Origin: Streptosporangiaceae bacterium
Lineage (GTDB): Bacteria > Actinomycetota > Actinomycetes > Streptosporangiales > Streptosporangiaceae
Assembly (NCBI GenBank): GCA_025934635.1
Contig: JAICWX010000086.1
Location: forward strand, 1 to 27,900
Direction of reading: 5' to 3'
DNA: 27,900 bases
This document shows, one piece after another, positions 9,014-16,184 of the stretch. A model generated the notes under the pieces. That model saw only the letters and a list, made by a program, of their open reading frames with translations, was not told where the DNA came from and did no database searches. Position 1 is the stretch's first letter. Every line of letters begins with the position of its first letter. Position numbers and translations under genes: made by a program.

Positions 9014-9778
9014 CGGGTCCCGCCGGCTGCCGCCTGTTCATGTCCTGCTCACTGCTTGCGGGAGCAACGTGACTGGGGTACCGGAACTTGGCGTGGGACT
9101 GCCGGGGCAGGCGGGATTGGCTATGACAAGGAACTCGTTCTGCTCCGGTGACCCGCCAAGAGCCGCGCCTCGTGGTGCGCCTGATGACAAGTCGGCCCAG
9201 GTCGCGCCGAGGTCAACGGCTTCGATGCCGACAGCAACGACATTGACGGAGCATTCAGGTCGTTGCAGCGGCATCGATGGAGCATCGAGGTCGTTGCCGG
9301 GGACGGGCGGAAGCCGGACTAGGCGACGGGAGGGCCCGGTGGGGCGGACGCGATGACTGAGGTCATGGGCCGGGATCGCTCATCGCGTGGCCGACCCGGG
9401 CGGCGCCTTTCGCCCGCGAGGGTGCCGGATTCCGCGCATTTCCGGCGGATCATTTATGACGGACGCGGTAGTCAGTTAGCCGCGGATCCGGCGATCGATA
9501 ACCGCCAGCCGCTGGTGATCTGGCTGGATGACCGGATTTCCTGCCCCGGCCGGAGACCTGCCCCGGGGCGCTATCACCGGACTGACGGACCGGCCCGGGC
9601 CTGCGCTCCTGCCCGCCGCCCTCCGCAGCGAGCAAGGAGGACTGCTGCGGAGCCTCCCCGCGCCCACTCGAACCTTCACCAATCCGCCGCTCGTTCTACC
9701 ACGAGGCCAAACGATTTGCTGATTTATGACTTCGGTGACCGCGCGGCCGTTGACGCAACGACCGCGACTCGATGGCCC

Positions 9779-9807
9779 TTGCCGAACCGCAGCGCCGGGC
9801 ATAAGGT
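9779..9807 (+). promoter_or_regulatory. Putative sigma-70-like promoter of the glycosidase operon
   Basis: TTGCCG (9779-9784) and TAAGGT (9802-9807) are separated by 17 bp, a good match to actinobacterial housekeeping promoters (TTGNNN, TANNNT). The predicted transcription start near 9814 puts the AATCGATT palindrome about 7-20 bases downstream, a position from which a LacI repressor would block transcription. Identified by eye only. Confidence 0.5.
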
Positions 9808-9820
9808 CCCGATCAAGCTG

Positions 9821-9834
9821 TGAATCGATTTGCA
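9821..9834. promoter_or_regulatory. LacI-family operator, site 1 (GH10 operon)
   Basis: TGAATCGATTTGCA is built on the 8-bp palindrome AATCGATT (9823-9830). The same core recurs at 20446-20453 region and 20586-20593 beside the LacI gene and the importer gene. LacI proteins of catabolic operons typically bind even-length palindromes with a central CG, as here. The site lies between the predicted promoter and the GH10 start, so repression in the absence of sugar is the likely mode. Confidence 0.72.
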
Positions 9835-9912
9835 CCACCGGGCCGCCGATACAGCGGGCGCGCGGCGCGGCGGCATGGAGAGGTCGGCCAGGAGAGCTGC
9901 GGAGGAGCCATC

Positions 9913-11163
9913 ATGACCATCCAGCACGGCGTCAGCAGACGGAACGTTCTCCTGGGCGCAGGCGCCGGGATCGCCGCCGCCGCGACCGGCCTGCTGCCGG
10001 CTGCGGCTGCGGCTGCGGCGGCGGATGCGGCCGTGGCCCAGCCGCCGCTCGGCGTGAAGGTGCCGGCGCTCTGGCGCGCGGCCGCGCGCCGCGGCATCCT
10101 CTACGGCTCGTCCATCGCCACCTGGCAGATCGAGGACGACGACACCGGCACGATCACCGACACCGGATACGCCGACCTCTTCTTCCGGCACGCGGCGCTC
10201 CTGTTCACCGAGGACGACCTGCTGTGGTGGCGGATCAGGCCCAAGCCGGACTCCGATCTCGACTTCACGCACCCGGACCGCATCTACGCCTTCGCCGAGA
10301 AGAACCAGCAGCTGGTGTACGGCGGTCCTGGCCTCGTCTGGGACGATGGCTTCGGCGACGGCTGGTCGCACAAGGATCTGTGGGACATCACCGAGAAGCG
10401 CGCCCGCCACATCCTCTACGACACCCTGCGCCAGGTGATGCAGCGCTACTCAGGCCGCACCGCGGTCTGGGCCGTCGTCAACGAGGCCATCGTCAACGGC
10501 ACCGACACGGGGCACCACGGACTGCGGACCGACGTCCCGTGGTTCAAGACCATCGGTCCCGAATACGTCGCCGATGCTTTCCGGGAGGCGCGCGAGGCCG
10601 ACCCGCACGGCGTGCTCCTGCTCAACGACTTCGGCTACGAGACCGTCAGCCAGTACGGTGACCGGCCCATCGACAAGATGCGGGCGACCCTCGAGGTCAT
10701 CGACAAGCTGCAGAAGGACGACGTCCCGCTCGACGCGTTCGGCATCCAGGCGCACCTGCTGGCCGACCACTTCGCCGAGCGGTTCTCCCGCCAGCAGTAC
10801 CAGCACTTCATCCGCGAACTCGGCCACCGCGGTCTGAAGGTGCTCATCACCGAAATGGACGTCCTCGACGACGGGCTGCCGAAGGCCGCGGCGCCGCGCG
10901 ACCGGATGGTCGCCGACGTCTACCGCCGGTACCTCGACATCGCGCTCGAGAGCCCCCAGGTCAAGGCGCTGATCAGCTTCGGGCTGACCGACCGCTACAC
11001 CTGGCTCGACGAGGACATGCCCCGCGATGACGGGACTCACCGCCGGCCGCTGGCCTTCAGCCGGCAGCTGCGTGCCAAGCCGGCGTACTACGCGATCTAC
11101 CGCGAGCTGCACGGCGCTCCCTGGCGGCACCCCGGCTTCCGGTTCGAGCGGCCTCTCCACTGA
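9913..11163 (+). CDS. Tat-exported, divergent GH10-family glycosidase (endo-xylanase-like)
   Basis: The 416-residue protein starts at the ATG at 9913 behind GGAGGAG. A twin-arginine signal (SRRNVLLGAGAG, then a long alanine-rich core) predicts export of the folded enzyme. GH10 features are clear in the middle and end: acid/base Glu191 in WAVVNEAIVNG, substrate-binding GIQAHL, and nucleophile Glu314 in LITEMDVLDD. Two usual GH10 motifs are altered. The ENxMKW strand is replaced by TEDDLLWW, and GHTLVWH reads GGPGLVWDD, so the normal Lys and His of the -1/-2 subsites are missing. A substrate other than plain xylan is therefore plausible. It heads the catabolic operon; the next gene begins 42 bp downstream. 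Confidence 0.87.
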   Translation: MTIQHGVSRRNVLLGAGAGIAAAATGLLPAAAAAAAADAAVAQPPLGVKVPALWRAAARRGILYGSSIATWQIEDDDTGTITDTGYADLFFRHAALLFTEDDLLWWRIRPKPDSDLDFTHPDRIYAFAEKNQQLVYGGPGLVWDDGFGDGWSHKDLWDITEKRARHILYDTLRQVMQRYSGRTAVWAVVNEAIVNGTDTGHHGLRTDVPWFKTIGPEYVADAFREAREADPHGVLLLNDFGYETVSQYGDRPIDKMRATLEVIDKLQKDDVPLDAFGIQAHLLADHFAERFSRQQYQHFIRELGHRGLKVLITEMDVLDDGLPKAAAPRDRMVADVYRRYLDIALESPQVKALISFGLTDRYTWLDEDMPRDDGTHRRPLAFSRQLRAKPAYYAIYRELHGAPWRHPGFRFERPLH

Positions 11164-11205
11164 TCCCCGCATTCCAGCGCGTCCCGACCACCCGGAGGCT
11201 GTCCT

Positions 11206-11871
11206 ATGCCCGCATCGTCCCGCCGCGCCCTGGTCGTGCGCGGAGGCTGGGAGGGACACCGGCCCGTCGAGGCCACCGGCATGTTCATCCCGTTCCTGAA
11301 GGATCACGGCTTCAGCGTGGACGTCCGCGACAGCCCCGCGGCGTACGACGACGCCGAGGCGCTGCTGGCTACCGATCTCGTGCTGCAGTGCTACACGCAG
11401 GGCGTCGCGACCGACCAGCAGGTGACCAACCTGTCCGGCGCGGTGGCCGCGGGCACGGGCCTGGCCGGATGGCACGGCGGCATCGTGGACTCCTACCGGG
11501 CGAGCCCCGACTACCTGCACCTGACCGGCGGCCAGTGGGCCGCGCATCCCGGCGGCTTCGTCGACTACGAGGTGGAGGTGGTCCCCGAACGCCGCGACCA
11601 CCCGATCGTCGAGGGCCTGGACCGGTGGAGCCACCACACCGAGCAGTACTGGTGCCTGACCGACAACCTCAACGACGTGCTCCTCACCTCGAGGTTCGTG
11701 GTCACCGACGGCACGCCATGGCGGGCCGACCTCGTCGTGCCCGCGGCCTGGACGCGGCTCTGGGGCCGCGGAAAGGTGTTCGTCTCGACGATCGGCCACA
11801 CGCTGGAGGACCTCGACGTGCCGCAGGTGCGCGCGCTTACCGAGCGGGGGCTCCTCTGGGCGGCCCGATGA
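11206..11871 (+). CDS. ThuA-like domain protein
   Basis: The 221-residue protein has a class I glutamine-amidotransferase-like fold of the ThuA family. It begins with ALVVRGGWEGHRPVEATGMF, continues through LVLQCYTQGV and GTGLAGWHGGIVDSYRAS, and has the family's late motifs HHTEQYWCL, PAAWTRLWGRGKVFVSTIGH. ThuA was named for trehalose utilisation in rhizobia, where it works with a Gfo/Idh/MocA dehydrogenase (ThuB) on 3-keto-trehalose. The exact reaction of this protein is not known. The start has CGGAGG upstream. Its stop overlaps the next start as ATGA. Dehydrogenases of the ThuB superfamily lie just downstream, which supports a keto-sugar role by inference. Confidence 0.85.
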   Translation: MPASSRRALVVRGGWEGHRPVEATGMFIPFLKDHGFSVDVRDSPAAYDDAEALLATDLVLQCYTQGVATDQQVTNLSGAVAAGTGLAGWHGGIVDSYRASPDYLHLTGGQWAAHPGGFVDYEVEVVPERRDHPIVEGLDRWSHHTEQYWCLTDNLNDVLLTSRFVVTDGTPWRADLVVPAAWTRLWGRGKVFVSTIGHTLEDLDVPQVRALTERGLLWAAR

Positions 11872-12821
11872 CCCGGATCATCCTGGACACCGACCTCGCG
11901 ATGGGGCAGCCGGGATCCGACATCGACGACGGGTTCGCCCTGGCTCTAGCGCTCGCCGAGCCCGAACTGTCGGTCGAGCTGGTGACGACCGTCAACGGCA
12001 ACACCGACGTCGACACCGCCACCCGGCTGACCGTCGGGCTGCTGCAGCGGATCGGCCGCGAGGTGGAGGTCATCCGGGGGGCGGGCCGGCCGCTGGTCCG
12101 GGCCGCGCCAGCGTCGCCGGCCGGGGCGCAGAGGTTCGTGCCGGCGTCCGGGACCGGCCGGCCGCCGGTCCATGCGGCCGTGGCCCTCGTCGAGCGCGTG
12201 ATGCGCGAGCCCGGCGAGCTGACGCTGGTCGGGATCGGTCCGCTCACGAACGTCGCGCTGGCCCTCGCCCTGGAGCCGCGCGTGGCGGAGTCCGTACGCG
12301 AGATCGTGCTGATGGGCGGGGTCTTTCTCGGCCACACCGGGGTCGGCGTGATGCCCGGCGAGTTCAACTTCTGGGTCGACCCGGACGCGGCGGCAGTCGT
12401 GCTGGACAGCGGCGCCCCCCTTCGGCTGGTCGGGCTCGACGTGACCCGGCGCGTCCGCCTCGACCGCGCCGACGCCAGCGCGCTCCGGCGTACGTCGAAG
12501 GGTTTCGCGACCTTCGCCGCCGACTGCACCGACGGATGGATCTCCCACCTGGAGCGGACCACTCCCGGTGACGACTGGAGCCGGGGCAGCTGTGCCCTGC
12601 ACGACCCGCTCGCCGTCGCCGTCGTGGCGCGACCCGACCTGGTGACCTGGCGTCCGGCCCGGGTAAGCGTGGAGCGCGGCAGCGACCACACCCGGGGGGT
12701 CGCGGTCACCGACCTCCTCGGTACCGACGACCCGCCGGCCGCCAACTGCTCCATCGCCGCCGACGTCGCCGCCGAAGCGTTCCGCTCCTACTTCTTCGAT
12801 CGCATCGGCGGGCTGCCGTGA
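11868..12821 (+). CDS. Inosine/uridine-preferring nucleoside hydrolase family protein
   Basis: The 317-residue protein has the calcium-binding N-terminus of nucleoside hydrolases with an extended loop: Asp7-Thr-Asp9, then Asp18-Ile-Asp20-Asp21 in DTDLAMGQPGSDIDDGFAL, where the common form is DTDPGxDDA. The downstream signatures LTLVGIGPLTNVALAL, VLMGGVF and EFNFWVDPDAAAVVL, and the late HDPLAVAVV (metal-binding Asp), are all present. The family cleaves N-ribosides; some members act on other glycosides. Its ATG overlaps the ThuA stop as ATGA, and the long upstream open frame is a shadow. No signal peptide is seen. The presence of a riboside-type hydrolase in a polysaccharide cluster is odd and may mean an N-linked or ribose-like substrate. 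Confidence 0.88.
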   Translation: MTRIILDTDLAMGQPGSDIDDGFALALALAEPELSVELVTTVNGNTDVDTATRLTVGLLQRIGREVEVIRGAGRPLVRAAPASPAGAQRFVPASGTGRPPVHAAVALVERVMREPGELTLVGIGPLTNVALALALEPRVAESVREIVLMGGVFLGHTGVGVMPGEFNFWVDPDAAAVVLDSGAPLRLVGLDVTRRVRLDRADASALRRTSKGFATFAADCTDGWISHLERTTPGDDWSRGSCALHDPLAVAVVARPDLVTWRPARVSVERGSDHTRGVAVTDLLGTDDPPAANCSIAADVAAEAFRSYFFDRIGGLP

Positions 12822-12893
12822 CCCAGGCGACCCGAGCCGGCGGCATCGTGCTCGCCGCGCCGCTGAACTGACCCTCGTACCGACGGAGCAACG

Positions 12894-13346
12894 ATGTCCG
12901 ACAAGCCCCTGATGCGCGTGGCGCTGGTGGGTTACGCCTTCATGGGCGCCGCCCATTCGCAGGCCTGGCGCAACGCACACCGGTTCTTCGACCTCCCGGC
13001 CGTCCCCGAGCTCGCGGTGCTGTGCGGCCGGAACAGCCTCGCGTTCGACTTCGAGCGGCTCAACGAGCTCCAGGTGTACGACGGCATGGCACCCGCCGCG
13101 GACGCGGGCTTCCGGCGGATCCTCGCCACCGAGCCCGACCATCCGTACGCCGGAGCCTGGTGGCCACCGGGGCACGGGCTCGGGTACGAGCACACGTTCG
13201 TCCACGAGGTGGCCGACTTCGTCCGCGACGTTCGGGCCGGCACCCCGCCGGCGCCGTCGTTCGCCGACGGGCTTTACGTGCAGCGGGTGCTGGACGCCGT
13301 AGAGCGCTCGAGTGCGGCGTCCTCGACCTGGACCGAGATCGGCTGA
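12894..13346 (+). pseudogene. Gfo/Idh/MocA family oxidoreductase with a large in-frame internal deletion
   Basis: The frame encodes 150 residues where relatives have about 380. Residues 1-47 are a normal N-terminus: strand MRVALVGYAFMGAAHSQAW, then LPAVPELAVLCGRN. Residue 48 onward is abruptly the C-terminal part (SLAFDFERLNELQVYDG, then WWPPGHGLGYEHTF and the final VQRVLDAVERS). The EKP catalytic motif, the second half of the NAD-binding fold and most of the substrate domain are absent. The join is near 13034/13035 and keeps the frame. The ATG has GGAG upstream and normal codon use, so a short protein may still be made, but it should not bind NAD or catalyse oxidation. It sits 73 bp after the nucleoside hydrolase and 33 bp before an intact paralogue. 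Confidence 0.78.
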
Positions 13347-13378
13347 TCGTCGCCCGCGACCGTTTCCCGAGGAGATCT

Positions 13379-14470
13379 ATGAGACCGCTTCGCGTCGGAG
13401 TCATCGGCCTGGGCGAGGTCGCCCAGGTGGTGCACCTGCCGATCCTGGAGTCGCTGCCGGACCTCTACGAGGTCGCGGCGGTGGCCGATATCTCCCCGGC
13501 CCTGCGCAAGCTGGCCGGCGACCGGTACGGCGTCGAGCACCGGTACGCCGACGCCGCCGAGATGGTCGGTGCGGTTCCCCTCGACTGCGTCCTCGTGCTC
13601 AGCAGCGACGAGTACCACACCGCGAGCGTCGTGGCCGCTCTGGACGCCGGCTTGCACGTGCTCGTCGAGAAGCCGATGTGCCTGTCCCCCCGTGAAGCGG
13701 AGGACATCATCGAGGCCAGGGACCGGGCGGGCCGTGTCGTCATGGTCGGCTACATGCGGCGGTTCGCCCCGGCCTTCGAGGCCGCCAAGGAGCGAGTCTC
13801 GTCGCTGGGCCGGGTCAACTACGCCCGCGTCCACGACATCATCGGCCGCAATCAGCTGATGATCGACCAGGCCGCGCACGTCGTGCGGCCCGGCGATGTG
13901 CCGCGGGCGTCCCTGGAGGAACGGTGGGCGCGCGGCGCTGCGCTGGTGACGGAGGCGCTGGGCGAGGTCGACCCGGTCCTGAGCCGGACGTACCGGCTGC
14001 TGTGCGGGCTCGGCAGCCACGACCTGTCCGCGATGCGCGAGCTGCTCGGCCGGCCGCGCCGGGTGGCCTCGGCCCGGCAGTGGCGCGACGGCGGCTACAT
14101 CGTCGCCCTGCTCGAGTACGACGACTTCGTGGCCGTCTACGAGACCGGGGTCGACGACCAGGTCCGGTTCGACGCTCACATCGAGGTCTACGGCGACACG
14201 ACCGAGGTCCGGGTCCAGTACGACACGCCCTACATCAGGCACTTCCCGACCACGCTGGTGGTGCGGGAGACCGACGGCGACGGCTACCGGGAGTCGGTAT
14301 TCCGGCCGCACCTGAAAGACCCGTACACCCACGAGCTCGAGCGTTTCCACGCCGCCGTCACCGGTGACGGCATGGTGAAGACGACGCCTGAGGACTACGT
14401 CGAGGACATGGAGCTTTTCATCGAGATCATCCGGGCCATCGAACGAGGGAGTGACAAGGGGCCATGCTGA
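13379..14470 (+). CDS. Gfo/Idh/MocA family sugar dehydrogenase
   Basis: The 363-residue enzyme has an N-terminal Rossmann fold with VGVIGLGEVAQVVHLP, and the catalytic lysine motif EKP at 97-99 (HVLVEKPMCLS). A C-terminal alpha/beta substrate domain ends with YTHELERFHAAVTGDG. Members oxidise or reduce a ring hydroxyl of sugars, inositols or their derivatives with NAD(P). I start at the ATG at 13379 behind GAGGAG; upstream open frame is shadow. Its stop overlaps the dioxygenase start by 7 bp (ATGCTGA), so translation is coupled. In this operon it is the best candidate for the sugar-oxidising step, since the preceding paralogue is broken. Substrate not determinable from sequence. Confidence 0.89.
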   Translation: MRPLRVGVIGLGEVAQVVHLPILESLPDLYEVAAVADISPALRKLAGDRYGVEHRYADAAEMVGAVPLDCVLVLSSDEYHTASVVAALDAGLHVLVEKPMCLSPREAEDIIEARDRAGRVVMVGYMRRFAPAFEAAKERVSSLGRVNYARVHDIIGRNQLMIDQAAHVVRPGDVPRASLEERWARGAALVTEALGEVDPVLSRTYRLLCGLGSHDLSAMRELLGRPRRVASARQWRDGGYIVALLEYDDFVAVYETGVDDQVRFDAHIEVYGDTTEVRVQYDTPYIRHFPTTLVVRETDGDGYRESVFRPHLKDPYTHELERFHAAVTGDGMVKTTPEDYVEDMELFIEIIRAIERGSDKGPC

Positions 14471-15210
14471 CATCCGGCGATGTCGAGTTCTTCCGCACCA
14501 ACGGATACCTCCTGCCCCGCCGCCAGCTCTTCTCCGCGGAGAAGCTCGCGGAGCTGGAGCGCATCTTCAACCAGCACCTGGCCGACAAGGGGAACAAGCT
14601 CTCGGACGAGCTCGACACCCCGCACTACCGGGACTCCCGGCTGCTCGACTTCCTGCTGTCCGGCGAGGTGCTCGACACCATCGAGCCCCTGACCGGCCCG
14701 GACATCGCCCTGTGGTCGAGCCACTTCATCTCCAAGGACCCCTTCACGGGCCGCGAGACGCCGTGGCACGAGGACAGCGCGTTCTGGAACGGCCGCTTCA
14801 GCGCCTACGACGGGATCGTCACCGTCTGGCTGGCGCTCGAGAACCCCAGCACCCGCGAGAACGGGTGCATGCGGGTGGTCCCCGGGACGCACCTGCTGTT
14901 CGGGTCCTCGGAGTACGTCCCGGCCGACATGAGCACGAAGACCTTTCACGCCGAGCTGGCCCGGGTCGACGAAGACAAGGCCGTCGACTTCGAGCTCCAG
15001 CGCGGGGAATTCTCCCTGCATGACGGCCGGATCGTGCATGGCGCCAAGGCCAACACCAGCTCGATCCGGCGGACGGGCTACACCATGCGCTACTTCGCGA
15101 CCTCGGTCAGGATGTACGACAACGAGATCAACGAGGGCTGGAGCCTCTGGCTGGCGCGCGGCCAGGACCTCGCCGGCAACACTTACGCGAACGTACCCGC
15201 GTCCGCATGA
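14464..15210 (+). CDS. Phytanoyl-CoA dioxygenase (PhyH) family, Fe(II)/2-oxoglutarate oxygenase
   Basis: The 248-residue protein begins LTSGDVEFFRTNGYLL, the usual PhyH opening. The iron triad appears as His102-x-Asp104 (WHEDSAFW) and distal His192 (RIVHGAKANTS), with the 2-oxoglutarate-binding arginine expected in the following SIRRTGYTMRY. VPGTHLLF is also conserved. Such enzymes hydroxylate or oxidatively demethylate small molecules. Inside a carbohydrate operon it could remove an O- or N-alkyl group or hydroxylate a side chain of the substrate; that is inference. It is coupled on both sides: start overlaps the dehydrogenase stop by 7 bp, and its own stop overlaps the next ATG as ATGA. It has no signal peptide, so it acts in the cytoplasm. 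Confidence 0.87.
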   Translation: MLTSGDVEFFRTNGYLLPRRQLFSAEKLAELERIFNQHLADKGNKLSDELDTPHYRDSRLLDFLLSGEVLDTIEPLTGPDIALWSSHFISKDPFTGRETPWHEDSAFWNGRFSAYDGIVTVWLALENPSTRENGCMRVVPGTHLLFGSSEYVPADMSTKTFHAELARVDEDKAVDFELQRGEFSLHDGRIVHGAKANTSSIRRTGYTMRYFATSVRMYDNEINEGWSLWLARGQDLAGNTYANVPASA

Positions 15211-16151
15211 CGGCCCCGATGCGGCTCGGCTTCCTGACCGCCTGCCTGCCCGGCACGCCCCTCGCCGAGGTGGTGCCGTGGGCGGCGGCGCAGGGGTATC
15301 GCGCGCTGGAGGTCGCGGCCTGGCCCGACCGGCCGGGCCGCGACTGGGAAGCCAGTCACCTGGACGTCGAGTCCTTCGGCGACGCTGATTCCCGGCGGGT
15401 CTCGGAGCTGTTCGCCGAGCACGGGCTCACCCTCTCGGCGGTGGCCTACTACGAGAACAACCTGCACGCCGACCCGGCCACCCGGCAGGCAGTGCACCAG
15501 CATCTGCGGGCCTGTATCGATGCCGCCCAGAAGCTCGGCTGCGGACTGGTCGGCACCTTCGTCGGCCGCGACGTCACCAGGACCGTCGATGACAACCTCC
15601 GGCTGGCCGAAGAGGTGCTGCCGCCCCTCGTGCGGTACGCCGCCGATCGCGGCGTACGGCTGGTGGTGGAGAACTGCCCCATGGAGGGCTGGCACCCGGA
15701 CGGCTACCCCGCCAACCTCGCGTACTCGCCTCAGCTCTGGGACTGGATGGCCGGGCTCGGCCTCTACCTGAACTTCGACCCGTCCCACCTCCTGTGGCTG
15801 GGCATCGATCCGGTCGCCGTCGCCGCCCCCTACGCCGAGCGGATCCTGCACGTCCAGGCCAAGGACGTGGAAATCGACCCCGCGCGGCGGGACCGCTTCG
15901 GCGTGTTCGGCAACGCCGTCGGCAGGGACCGCGACCCGTGGCAGAGCGGCTGGTGGCGGTATCGCATTCCCGGCCTCGGCCAGGTGGACTGGACCGCCCT
16001 GGTCACGACGCTGTCCGCCGCGGGGTACGACGGCGTCGTCTCGGTGGAGCACGAGGATCCGGTGTGGAGCGGATCGGCCGACAAGGTCCGCCAGGGCCTG
16101 GTGCTGGCCCGCGAGACCCTCGATCCCCTTATCAGGAACGCCGGCGCGTGA
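15207..16151 (+). CDS. Sugar phosphate isomerase/epimerase-like TIM barrel
   Basis: The 314-residue protein belongs to the xylose isomerase-like / AP-endonuclease 2 superfamily. Metal-site residues are in the expected places: Glu155 (VVENCPMEGW), Asp191 and His194 (NFDPSHLLW), His215 (HVQAKDVE) and Glu281 (VSVEHEDP). The ordinary roles are epimerisation or isomerisation of a keto or phospho-sugar. The same fold is used by subunits that eliminate the aglycone from 3-keto-C-glycosides, so a deglycosylation role is possible in this context. The start is the ATG at 15207, which overlaps the dioxygenase stop as ATGA. The next gene follows after 33 bp. Confidence 0.87.
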   Translation: MTAPMRLGFLTACLPGTPLAEVVPWAAAQGYRALEVAAWPDRPGRDWEASHLDVESFGDADSRRVSELFAEHGLTLSAVAYYENNLHADPATRQAVHQHLRACIDAAQKLGCGLVGTFVGRDVTRTVDDNLRLAEEVLPPLVRYAADRGVRLVVENCPMEGWHPDGYPANLAYSPQLWDWMAGLGLYLNFDPSHLLWLGIDPVAVAAPYAERILHVQAKDVEIDPARRDRFGVFGNAVGRDRDPWQSGWWRYRIPGLGQVDWTALVTTLSAAGYDGVVSVEHEDPVWSGSADKVRQGLVLARETLDPLIRNAGA

Positions 16152-16184
16152 GCGGCCGGCCCAGCGCGAAGGAGCACAACGGGC

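Larger units (their letters stand above)
9014..9912. other. 899-bp gap with no convincing gene; promoter and operator at its right end
   Basis: No frame here has the length, start and codon bias of the surrounding genes. Local base composition is more mixed, with AT-rich islands near 9450-9480 and 9715-9730. One plus frame around 9191-9322 reads like protein (it includes FDADSNDIDGAFRSLQRHRW) but has stop codons just before it and no start, so at most it is a relic. The right end holds a promoter-like pair (9779-9807) and a LacI-type palindrome (9821-9834) that serve the downstream glycosidase operon. The rest shows no repeat, tRNA or clear terminator that I can see. Confidence 0.6.

Noticed and set aside
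9191..9322. Protein-like stretch with FDADSNDIDGAFRSLQRHRW in the intergenic gap
   Set aside because: It has stop codons immediately upstream, no start, and no family I recognise. HRWSIE recalls transposase ends, but there are no inverted repeats or other transposase motifs. It may be a gene relic.
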